From positions 168,651-232,650 of the forward strand of contig CAVSMB010000028.1 in the NCBI GenBank assembly GCA_963728925.1: a stretch of 64,000 nt of DNA, read 5' to 3'. Numbering within the stretch: position 1 is the first letter of the stretch; the number at the start of each line of letters is the position of its first letter. Made by a program: the position numbers and the translations under genes. Positions 42,521-50,299 of the stretch are shown here, piece by piece. The notes beneath the pieces were generated by a model. It did no database searches, was not told the origin of the DNA, and saw only the letters and a program-made list of their open reading frames with translations. This DNA comes from JBBPZA01 sp963728925. GTDB lineage: Bacteria > Actinomycetota > Thermoleophilia > Solirubrobacterales > Solirubrobacteraceae.

Positions 42521-42994
42521 GTGAGTAGATCGGATCCGGCGCAGAGTCGCACATCGCACGACGTCGGCGTCAGCGAGGCTCGGAGGCGGGACGCATCGTT
42601 GAAACGGTTGTCCCACCGGCGCCTGTTCCGGGCTCGGCCGTCGGTCTTGGATCCGTCTCGCCTGGACGTCTTGGCGCGCGACGGGCCGGTCAAGGCGCAG
42701 GTTCGCCCGCGCAAGTACACGTACACGGCGCGCGAGGAGGGCGACCGGAACCTGCCGGTTCAGACGGCGGTGGACCGGACTGACCGTCTCGAGGCTGAGA
42801 CGGTCGATATCGTGATACGCGACCCGGGCGGAAACATCTTGGAGATCCTGCGCTTTCCCGTGTTCGGGCGGTATGGGAGCGACCCGAACGATCCTGCCCG
42901 GTTCTCCGACAACGTCGACCCGCGCACGGCGATCTGCGCGGTGCTGGCTCCGTACGCGGCTGCTCGCTGCCTCGCCCACGGTGGCGTTTGGTGA
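42521..42994 (+). CDS. Hypothetical protein with C-terminal C-x10-C
   Basis: A 157-residue protein with GTG start and GGGAG 5 bp upstream. The N-terminal 60 residues are basic (RRRDASLKRLSHRRLFRARP). The middle has a beta-rich stretch (ETVDIVIRDPGGNILEILRF). The C-terminus is TAICAVLAPYAAARCLAHGG then VW, with two Cys ten residues apart, as in peptide 1. It overlaps the glycosyltransferase gene by 4 bp (GTGA). It may be a second, larger substrate or a carrier/recognition protein. No known family is recognised. Confidence 0.65.
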   Translation: MSRSDPAQSRTSHDVGVSEARRRDASLKRLSHRRLFRARPSVLDPSRLDVLARDGPVKAQVRPRKYTYTAREEGDRNLPVQTAVDRTDRLEAETVDIVIRDPGGNILEILRFPVFGRYGSDPNDPARFSDNVDPRTAICAVLAPYAAARCLAHGGVW

Positions 42995-44835
42995 CGTTTC
43001 GCGGCGCCGCTTATTCTGGCCCCGCGCGGAAGCGCTACAACATCGCGGAGAGCGGTGACCAAGGTTCGCCCACGTTGGCCGGCGAGGCCGCGGTGGGTCC
43101 ATCGGCCGGGGGCGCTCGGTTGCGGCTGCCGCCGCAAAGGCCCGGGATGTCGCCATTCGCGATGACGTCCGAAGAGCGGCGCGAGCGGGTTCTTGTGCGC
43201 GGCGGAAAGCCGTCAGCGCGAGGCGTCAACCGGGTCGCGACACGCCGTCGAGGGGCCGCGGTCGTGACCTGCATCATGCCGACGTCGGGCCGCCCGTTGT
43301 TCGCGCTCAATGCCGTGCGACTGTTCACGGCTCAGGACTACCCCCGTCGTGAGCTCGTGGTGGTGACGGACCACGGCACCGATGAACTCGAATCGTCGCT
43401 GCCTGCGGACCCGCGGATCCGGCACCTGCGCGGGCGTCGCCGAGAGTCGATCGGGATGAAGCGCAATCGAGCCTGCGAAGCCGCGAGAGGCGAATACATC
43501 GCGCAGTGGGATGACGACGACCGGTACGGGCCGACGCGGCTCTCGGCCCAGGTCGAGCCGCTCCTCGCGGGACGTGCCGATGTCACCGGCCTGGTGACGC
43601 CGGTCTTCTTCGATCTATGTTCGTGGCGGTTCTGGGGCGTGACCCGGACGCTGCATCGCCGCCTCTTCGTGGAGAACGTCCACGGAGGCACCCTCGTCTA
43701 CCGCCGCGAAGTGTGGGAGCGGCTCGCGCGCTATCCGGATGCGTCGCTGGCAGAAGACGCGTACTTCCTGCTCGCCGTGCAGCGCCGCGGGGCACAACTA
43801 CAGCAGATACCGGGCGCCGGTCTGTTCATGTACGTGCGACACGGGACCAATGCGTGGAGCTTCACCTGCGGCGAACATGGCGCCTCCGCCGACTGGTTCC
43901 GGGTGGCTGAGCCGCCGCTCGCACAAGAGGACCGCGAGTTCTATCTGGCCCGCTGTGCGGCCGAGGGGCGGTCGGGCGCGGAGAACCGGCGCGAGACGCG
44001 CGAAAGGCACGCCGAACGGCGGCCCCCGGTGGAGGTCGGCAGGGTGCCGCGGCGGACAGCCTCACCAAGCAGCGCGCCGCGACGAGCCGGCAAATCGGAG
44101 CGCGCAGCACGCGGCGATCGGCCCCCGCTCGTGACGTGCATCATGCCGACAAGGGATCGGCGGGATCTCGTCCGCCGCTCGATCACGTACTTCGACCGCC
44201 AGGATTACCCCAACCGAGAGCTCCTGGTCGTGGATGACGGCGACGACCCGGTGGGCGACCTCGTGCCCGTCGATCCACGGTTCCGCTACGTCCGGCTCGA
44301 GCGTCGCGTTGTGCTCGGCGAAAAGCGCAATCACGCCTGTGAGCTCGCGCGCGGGTCCGTGATCGTTCACTGGGACGACGACGACTGGTACGCGGCCAAC
44401 CGTCTCAGCTACCAGGTGGAGCAGCTACAGCGGCACTGCGCCGATCTGTGCGGTCCCGGGCGTCTCCTCTACCTGGAGCTGGCGCCGGCGCGGGCATGGC
44501 TGTATGCCTACCCGGTCGCCGCTCCCGTCCGGTGGATCGCAGGTAACGGGCTCTGCTATCGCATCGAGGCCTGGCGCGAGCGCCCGTTCGTGGGCGTCGA
44601 CGTCGGCGAGGACACGAGCTTCGTCCGCAACCGAGGACGGGGCGCCGTCATCGTGCACGACGATCACCGCTTCCTCGTCGGAATCATCCATGGGGCGAAC
44701 AGCAACCCCAAGCCGACCTCCTCTCTGGGGTGGCGGCCTCGCCCGGTCGCCGAGGTGAGGTCACTCCTGGACTCCGACTACCGCTCGTATGAGGCCGGCA
44801 CGGCGTCGGGCGGGCCGGCGCACAGCCACGCCTAA
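42991..44835 (+). CDS. Tandem two-domain family 2 glycosyltransferase
   Basis: A 614-residue protein with two GT-A glycosyltransferase family 2 modules. Module 1 (about 90-300) starts VVTCIMPTSGRPLFALNAVR and has the metal motif AQWDDDDRYGPTRLS (Asp 174-177). Module 2 (about 375-595) starts LVTCIMPTRDRRDLVRRSIT and has VHWDDDDWYAANRLS. A charged linker joins them. Both DxD sites look intact. No membrane helix. The first 85 residues are variable; ATG 43147 is an alternative start. GT2 enzymes glycosylate peptides in glycocin systems (SunS type), so peptide or protein glycosylation is plausible here. Confidence 0.82.
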   Translation: MTFRGAAYSGPARKRYNIAESGDQGSPTLAGEAAVGPSAGGARLRLPPQRPGMSPFAMTSEERRERVLVRGGKPSARGVNRVATRRRGAAVVTCIMPTSGRPLFALNAVRLFTAQDYPRRELVVVTDHGTDELESSLPADPRIRHLRGRRRESIGMKRNRACEAARGEYIAQWDDDDRYGPTRLSAQVEPLLAGRADVTGLVTPVFFDLCSWRFWGVTRTLHRRLFVENVHGGTLVYRREVWERLARYPDASLAEDAYFLLAVQRRGAQLQQIPGAGLFMYVRHGTNAWSFTCGEHGASADWFRVAEPPLAQEDREFYLARCAAEGRSGAENRRETRERHAERRPPVEVGRVPRRTASPSSAPRRAGKSERAARGDRPPLVTCIMPTRDRRDLVRRSITYFDRQDYPNRELLVVDDGDDPVGDLVPVDPRFRYVRLERRVVLGEKRNHACELARGSVIVHWDDDDWYAANRLSYQVEQLQRHCADLCGPGRLLYLELAPARAWLYAYPVAAPVRWIAGNGLCYRIEAWRERPFVGVDVGEDTSFVRNRGRGAVIVHDDHRFLVGIIHGANSNPKPTSSLGWRPRPVAEVRSLLDSDYRSYEAGTASGGPAHSHA

Positions 44836-44895
44836 CTCGCCAGCGACGATTCGAAGCTCGCCCGGTGAGGTGCGGAGCTCCCGTGGCCCCGCGGA

Positions 44896-45681
44896 CTAGC
44901 GCACGACGCCGACGGCCCCGAAACCGGTCGCCGCGGCCACGAAGGCGCCGTGCGCCTCTCGGGCCCACAGATCATCAAGCCACCCCCGCGCCATCGGCGT
45001 GCCGATGCTCTCCACCGTGTTCTTCAGATCGAACACCTGCTCGGCGACGGCGACGCTGCGGATGGGCATCGCCAGTGCGTCGACGCGTTGCACGTCGATC
45101 CCGGCCCGCACGAACCATTCCGGCAGCCGGCAGCCTGCGTCCGGGTGCCGGACGCGGTCCGCGCAGGCACGCAAGATCGCTCTCGTGAGCTCGAGATCGG
45201 CACCGCTCACCACCGTGGTGTCCCAGTCGGGCTCCATCGCGACGATCCGTCCGCCGGGCCGGACCACGCGCGCCATCTCCAACACCACAGCCGCCGGGTC
45301 TGCCATGTGCTGCAGCGCGCGCTCAACCCGCGCCGCATCGAACTCGTCGTCGGCGAACGGCATCGTGTGCGCATCGGCGGCGACGAACTCCACTCCCAGG
45401 CCGCGCGCGCGGGCCTCCTCCAAGAGCGCTTCGTTGCACTCGATCCCAGCGGCGCGTCCCGTCGGGCCGACGACGTCCGCCAGCAGCCGCACGTCGTCAC
45501 CTACGCCGCAGCCTACATCGAGCGCCGCGTTCCCCGGCCCGAGGCCGAGCGCGGAGACGCTCGCCCTCTTGGGCGCGCTGAGGACCGCCGACATCGTGTC
45601 CAGGTAGGAGATGAACTCCCCCACCGCCCCCACGGGGCCAGTGCTGGGCGGGTCGTTCGCGATGCCCGGACTCGGGCGCAC
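44896..45681 (-). CDS. SAM-dependent methyltransferase
   Basis: A 261-residue class I methyltransferase. Motif I is NAALDVGCGVGDDVRLLADV, motif II/III parts are GIECNEALLEEARARG and VEFVAADAHTMPFADDEFD, and the post-motif is MARVVRPGGRIVAMEPDW. This matches the Methyltransf_11/25 group, which covers small-molecule and quinone methylation. GTG start. It is convergent with the glycosyltransferase gene 60 bp away; membership of that pathway is possible but not shown. Confidence 0.85.
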   Translation of the reverse strand: MRPSPGIANDPPSTGPVGAVGEFISYLDTMSAVLSAPKRASVSALGLGPGNAALDVGCGVGDDVRLLADVVGPTGRAAGIECNEALLEEARARGLGVEFVAADAHTMPFADDEFDAARVERALQHMADPAAVVLEMARVVRPGGRIVAMEPDWDTTVVSGADLELTRAILRACADRVRHPDAGCRLPEWFVRAGIDVQRVDALAMPIRSVAVAEQVFDLKNTVESIGTPMARGWLDDLWAREAHGAFVAAATGFGAVGVVR

Positions 45682-45823
45682 GTCCGGAGCCTAGTCAACG
45701 CCGCGCCGCCTGGCAACGAGGCCCGTGGCACCACTGGCGGCGGCAGGTCCGCCGGTGTGGACGACCCGGTCGGCGTGGTCGACCCCCTGACACCGCGCCC
45801 GGGCGCGGCACGTCCACTCCGTG

Positions 45824-46001
45824 GCGCTCGGTCGGCCCCTTGGTCCAAGGCGACGCACACCAGGCGCGCCGAGCCGTCGACCCGGCCGCGGTAGAAGACC
45901 GGGCCCCAGTCGCGCCAGAAGTCCTCGGCGACCGGCGGCTCGGCCGCGTGGTCGAGGTGCCGCGCGAGGTCGGGCGACGGCCCTGGATCGAACTCGGTCA
46001 T
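45824..46001 (-). pseudogene. 5' fragment of a uracil-DNA glycosylase gene
   Basis: A truncated copy of the gene at 36938-37708. It begins at ATG 46001 with MTEFDPGPSPDLARHLDHAA and continues FWRDWGPVFYRGRVDGSARL; after VCVALDQG the frame shifts and the match stops at about 45824. Identity with 37532-37708 is about 93% by eye over 150 bp. The rest of 45682-46245 shows nothing else. Confidence 0.9.
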
Positions 46002-46245
46002 GGTCGGTAGGTGCGACGCGGATGGTTGGCGCGGATCGCGTCGAACCCATCCGGGCGAGCGGGTCCGGGCAAGCGGCCCCGACGGGTGGACGACCCTGCC
46101 GACCGGGTCCGCCCCGCCGAGGCGCCGACCGCCGGCCCCGGTACGCAGTGCACCTGGGGGGAGGCCGCGCTCCCCCCAGGGTGAGCGGGCCGGCCCCCTG
46201 CGGCCCCTGGATCTCAGGCGCATCGCCGAGGAGGCTCTGGAGGCG

Positions 46246-47019
46246 ATGGGACTCCAGGCCGCGTCGCCCGCTCTCGACATCGCCCTCCTCGGTGGGTTCG
46301 CCGTCCGGCGCGACGGGCGCCGGGTGGACGACGGCGCCTGGGGGCGCCGGGTCGCGCAGCGGCTCGTGCGCTACCTGCTGGTCCACCACGGCCGCGCGGT
46401 GCCCGACGACCTCCTCCTCGAGGCGTTGTGGCCGGGCAAGCCGGTCGAGTCGAGCCGCCTGGGGCTGCGGGTCGCGGTGTCGTGCGCCCGCGGGGTGCTG
46501 GACCGCCCCGGTGACCCGAGCGCGATCGAGCGGGCCGAGCGGACCCTTGCCCTGCGCCTGACCGGCCGGGACTCGGTCGACGCCGAGCGCTTCGAGGCCG
46601 CCGCCGCCGCCGGCCTCGCCGCCGCGGGTCCGCGGCGACTCGGGCTGCTCGAGCGGGCGGCCGCGCAGTGGACCGGCCAGCCGCTGCCCGAGGAGCGCTA
46701 CGCCGAGTGGGCCCACGCGTGGCGCGAGGATCTGTGCCTTCGCTACGCCGAGGTGCTCACCGCGCTCGTGGTGGCGCAGGAGGCCGAGGGCGACCGGCTG
46801 GCCGCCGCGCGCGCGGCGACGCGGCTCGTCGAGCTCGACCCCCTGGACGAGGGCGCGCAGCGCACGCTCATCGCCTGCTACGCCCGCTGCGGCCGGCGCG
46901 GCCGCGCGTTGCGCCAGTACCTCGAGTGCCGCCGGCGGCTCATCGACGACCTCGGCGTGGAGCCCGCGCGCCAGACGAGCGACCTGCAGCGGCGCGTGCT
47001 CGCCGGCGAGCCCGTCTAG
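46246..47019 (+). CDS. BTAD-domain (SARP-like) transcriptional regulator
   Basis: A 257-residue protein with an N-terminal OmpR/PhoB-type winged helix (LDIALLGGFAVRRDGRRVDD; RLVRYLLVHHGRAVPDDLLL; EALWPGKPVESSR) and a C-terminal BTAD/TPR-like domain (ATRLVELDPLDEGAQRTLIA; LRQYLECRRRLIDDLGVEPA). ATG 46246 has GGAGG upstream. The reading frame stays open upstream (LRPLDLRRIAEEALEAMG), so it may be the C-terminal end of a larger regulator whose N-terminal part was lost at the rearranged junction with the UDG fragment. Confidence 0.82.
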   Translation: MGLQAASPALDIALLGGFAVRRDGRRVDDGAWGRRVAQRLVRYLLVHHGRAVPDDLLLEALWPGKPVESSRLGLRVAVSCARGVLDRPGDPSAIERAERTLALRLTGRDSVDAERFEAAAAAGLAAAGPRRLGLLERAAAQWTGQPLPEERYAEWAHAWREDLCLRYAEVLTALVVAQEAEGDRLAAARAATRLVELDPLDEGAQRTLIACYARCGRRGRALRQYLECRRRLIDDLGVEPARQTSDLQRRVLAGEPV

Positions 47020-47062
47020 CGCCGCCCGGCCGTCGCGGGCGCCCGGTAGGCTGCGCGCCCCG

Positions 47063-48646
47063 ATGGGAGGACGACGCAACAAGCGCCTCGTCCTCGCCGC
47101 GATGATCTTCGCGGTCGCGATGACGTTCATCGACCAGACGATCGTCGCGATCGCCGCGCCCGACCTCCAGAAGGACCTCGGGCTCTCCTCGACCGGCGTG
47201 CAGTGGATCGTCAACGGCTACCTGCTCGCGCTCTCGGCGCTCTTCGCGTTCGGCGGCCGGCTGGCGGACATCGCCGGGCACCGGCGCATGGTCACCATCG
47301 GGATCGTCGCCTTCGCCACCACCTCGGCGCTGTGCGGGGCGACGCCGGACGACAGCATCGCCGAGGCGTGGATCATCACCTTCCGGGTGCTTCAGGGCGC
47401 CGCAGCAGCGCTCATGTTCCCGGCCGCGCTCGCCATCGTGGTCGGCGCCTTCGAGCAGCGCGAGCGCGGCAAGGCGATGGCGATCTTCTTCGCGATCACC
47501 GGCGGGCTGACGTCGATCGGCCCGCTGGCCGGTGGCTACCTCACCGAGATCAGCTGGCGCGCGATCTTCTGGGTCAACGTCCCGGTGGCGATAGTGGCGC
47601 TCATCCTCACGGCGAGGGCGAAGCCTGCGGAGGAGCGGCGACCGGCGCCGCTCGACGTCCGCGGGGCGCTGCTCATCTCCTCGGGGATGGCCCTCGCCGT
47701 GCTCGGGCTGCAGCAGTCGAGCACCTGGGGCTGGAGCGACCCGGTGACGTGGATCTGCATCGCGGCGGGCCTCGCGCTGCTGGTCGCCTTCGCGCTCTTC
47801 GAGCTGCGCGTCGAGTACCCGCTCATCGACGTGCGGATCTTCCGCGACCGGGGCTTCGCGGTGGACAACGTGCTGCTGTTCCTCATGTCGATGGCCTTCA
47901 TCCCGCTGTTCTTCTTCGCGAGCCTGTACGCCCAGATCGCGCTCGGCCAGTCGGCCTCGGAGGCCGGCCTCTACCTGCTCACCTTCTTCGGCGGGTTCGC
48001 GGCGTCCTCGCAGCTGGGCGGGCGGATCCTCGACAGCCGCGGGGCTCGGCCCGCCGTCGTGCCCGGCTGCCTGCTGGCCGCGATCGGGTTCGCGCTGTGG
48101 GCCTCGAAGCTCCCGGATCTGTCGTTCGGCAACCAATGGCCGTACATCCTGCTCGCCGGCGCCGGGATCGGCCTGATCCTCGGCCCGGTCAGCACCGACG
48201 CGGTGAACCGCGTGTCGCGCGCCAGCTACGGCGAGGTCACCGGGATCACCCAGACCTCGCGCAACTTCGGCGCGAGCCTCGGCCTCGCCGTGCTCGGCAC
48301 GATCCTCATCCTGCGCAACGAGGCGAACATCGAATCGACCCTCGGTGCGGCCGGGGTGCCCAAGGCCCGCGCTGACCAGATCGCCGACGCGGTCAGCGGC
48401 GCCGGAGTCGGCGGGGGAGGCTCGGGCGGCCGTTTCGCCGACCAGGCCGGCCGCGGCGCGGACGCCCTCTTCAAGGCTGTCCAGCACGACTTCGCGCTCT
48501 CCTCGCGCGTCGTCTTCTACGTGATGGCCGGGGTGATGCTCCTCGCCTTCATCGTCGCGCTCGTGGCCATGCCCGGCGGCCGGGTGGAGGAGGCCCTGGA
48601 GAAGGAGACGCCCGAGCCCGGCCCGGCGCGCGCGCCGGTGGCCTGA
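47063..48646 (+). CDS. DHA2-family MFS transporter
   Basis: A 527-residue 14-TMS major facilitator. Signatures: TFIDQTIVAIAAPDLQKDLG in TM1, GGRLADIAGHRRMV (motif A), FRVLQGAAAALMFPAALAIV and WRAIFWVNVPVAIVALILT. A Gly-rich periplasmic loop (GVGGGGSGGRF) precedes the last helix. It exports drugs or metabolites in exchange for protons. It follows the BTAD regulator by 43 bp, so it may be under its control; export of the nearby peptide product cannot be excluded. Confidence 0.88.
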   Translation: MGGRRNKRLVLAAMIFAVAMTFIDQTIVAIAAPDLQKDLGLSSTGVQWIVNGYLLALSALFAFGGRLADIAGHRRMVTIGIVAFATTSALCGATPDDSIAEAWIITFRVLQGAAAALMFPAALAIVVGAFEQRERGKAMAIFFAITGGLTSIGPLAGGYLTEISWRAIFWVNVPVAIVALILTARAKPAEERRPAPLDVRGALLISSGMALAVLGLQQSSTWGWSDPVTWICIAAGLALLVAFALFELRVEYPLIDVRIFRDRGFAVDNVLLFLMSMAFIPLFFFASLYAQIALGQSASEAGLYLLTFFGGFAASSQLGGRILDSRGARPAVVPGCLLAAIGFALWASKLPDLSFGNQWPYILLAGAGIGLILGPVSTDAVNRVSRASYGEVTGITQTSRNFGASLGLAVLGTILILRNEANIESTLGAAGVPKARADQIADAVSGAGVGGGGSGGRFADQAGRGADALFKAVQHDFALSSRVVFYVMAGVMLLAFIVALVAMPGGRVEEALEKETPEPGPARAPVA

Positions 48647-48671
48647 GCGAGCGCCGTCCTGCACGCCCGCG

Positions 48672-48803
48672 TCACCAGGGGTCGACGAAGATGTCCGCGA
48701 GCCAGTCGAGGACGCGTTCGATCAGCTTGTGCAGGCCCGCTTCGGCGAGTCGCATGAGTGCGGCGGCGAGCGCCGCGAGGCCCGGCCGGATCCCGGGGAT
48801 CAT
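48672..48803 (-). CDS. Possible 43-residue amphipathic small protein
   Basis: A short frame reading MIPGIRPGLAALAAALMRLA, then EAGLHKLIERVLDWLADIFV and DPW. Codon use is strongly GC-rich at third positions like neighbouring genes, and GGAGCGGAG lies about 3-11 bp upstream of the ATG. The sequence forms an amphipathic helix with Trp near the end, as in small membrane-active or membrane-associated peptides. Not recognised; it may be real but unannotated by length filters. Confidence 0.45.
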   Translation of the reverse strand: MIPGIRPGLAALAAALMRLAEAGLHKLIERVLDWLADIFVDPW

Positions 48804-48877
48804 GGGCTCCGCTCCCTGGTCGCAGTCGCCCGGAACGCCACCGTAGGCGACGGCCTTACGTGGACGTTACGGCGCGC

Positions 48878-50242
48878 TCAGACGGGGTCGGGCGGAGCGA
48901 GCACGGCCCCGGGATTGAGCAGCCCCGCGGGGTCCAGCGCTCGCTTGACCGCCCGCATCGCGGCGAGCTCGCCGGCGCCGCGGGCGCGTTCGAGCCAGCG
49001 GGCCTTCGCGACGCCGACGCCGTGCTCGGCGCTGATCGTGCCTCCGCACGCGAGGGTCAGCTCGAGGACGGCGTCGTCGGCGCGCTCGTCGTCGAGGTCG
49101 GGACCGACGACGTTGACGTGGACGTTGCCGTCCCCGAGGTGGCCGAAGAGGATCGTCCGCGCCCCCTCGGCGGCGTCGGCGACGACGTCCGGGACCTCGT
49201 CGAGGAAGCGCCCGAGCGAGGAGAGCGGGATGCCGACGTCCAGCTTGTGGGGCACCCCGAGCGCGTTGATCGCCTCCGTGTGGCCCTCGCGCAGGCGCCA
49301 CAGCCCCTCGCGGCCGGCCGTGTCGTCCGCCACGAGCGCATCCTCGATCCCGGCTGCCTCGAGCGCGGCGGCGAGCTCCTCGGTCGGGTCGCTGCGGGCA
49401 GCGCACTCGGCCAGGACGTAGACCGGGGCGCGCTGCGACACCGGGGAGGAGCGGCGCTGGTGCTCGAGCACCAGGTCCATCCCCTCGTCGAGGAAGAAGT
49501 CGCAGCTCTCCAGCGACGGCGCCTGCGCGCGCAACGCGGTCAGCAGCCCGGCGGCCTCGTGCGTGGAGGCCACCGGGACCAGCGCGGCCACCCGCGAGCT
49601 CAGCAGCGCGGTCGTCCGCCAGCGCACGGCGGTGATGACGCCGAGCGTCCCCTCCGAACCCACGAGCAGCTGGGGGAGGTCGTAGCCCGCGTTGTCCTTC
49701 GTGAGCCCGCTGAGGCGCGAGACGATCGCGCCGTCGGCAAGCACCGCCTCCAGCCCGAGCACGTGGGCGCGCGCCGTGCCGTGTCGCAGCGCGCGAGCGC
49801 CGCCGGCGTCGCAGGCCACAACTCCGCCGACCGTGCAGGAGTCGCGCGCGCCGAAGTCCAGGCCCGCGTCCTGGCCGGCGGCCCGGCACGCGCCCTGCAG
49901 GGCAGCCAGCGTCGCGCCGGCGCCGACGGTGAGCTGGCCAAGCGCGGGATCGACGTCGCCGACATCGCCGAGCCGGCCCAGCGAGACCAGCACCTCGCCG
50001 TCGCGCGGCACGCTCGCCCCGACCAGGCCGGTGTTGCCGCCCTGGGGCACGAGCGGCGCGCCGGCCTGCGCGCACAGGCGCACGACCTCGGCCACCTGGG
50101 CACTGTCGGCGGGGCGGACGACGACCCGCGCCTCGCTCCCGAAGCGCCCCGTCCAGTCGCGCTCGTAGGACGCGCGCAAGTCGCGGTCCTCGAGGGTATG
50201 ACGTTCCCCGACGACATCGGCCAGCGCTCGGACGAGTTTCAT
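48878..50242 (-). CDS. FAD-linked oxidase (D-2-hydroxy-acid dehydrogenase type)
   Basis: A 454-residue protein of the GlcD/D-2-hydroxyglutarate dehydrogenase group. The PCMH FAD domain has VPQGGNTGLVGASVPRDGEV and DSCTVGGVVACDAGGARALR; the C-terminal domain has the metal/catalytic region FGHLGDGNVHVNVVG and GGTISAEHGVG near the end. It would oxidise a D-2-hydroxy acid such as D-2-hydroxyglutarate or D-lactate, passing electrons to an acceptor. It is divergent from the transhydrogenase gene across 57 bp, and these two reactions can be coupled. Confidence 0.85.
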   Translation of the reverse strand: MKLVRALADVVGERHTLEDRDLRASYERDWTGRFGSEARVVVRPADSAQVAEVVRLCAQAGAPLVPQGGNTGLVGASVPRDGEVLVSLGRLGDVGDVDPALGQLTVGAGATLAALQGACRAAGQDAGLDFGARDSCTVGGVVACDAGGARALRHGTARAHVLGLEAVLADGAIVSRLSGLTKDNAGYDLPQLLVGSEGTLGVITAVRWRTTALLSSRVAALVPVASTHEAAGLLTALRAQAPSLESCDFFLDEGMDLVLEHQRRSSPVSQRAPVYVLAECAARSDPTEELAAALEAAGIEDALVADDTAGREGLWRLREGHTEAINALGVPHKLDVGIPLSSLGRFLDEVPDVVADAAEGARTILFGHLGDGNVHVNVVGPDLDDERADDAVLELTLACGGTISAEHGVGVAKARWLERARGAGELAAMRAVKRALDPAGLLNPGAVLAPPDPV

Positions 50243-50299
50243 GCCAGCGGCACCGTACTGCCAGCACCGAGCGAGGGTCCCCACCCTGGAGGCAGAGCC

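Noticed and set aside
46000..46245. An 82-residue N-terminal extension of the BTAD regulator
   Set aside because: Except for its last about 15 codons the sequence is Pro/Arg-rich without similarity to the family, and ATG 46246 with GGAGG gives the normal domain start.
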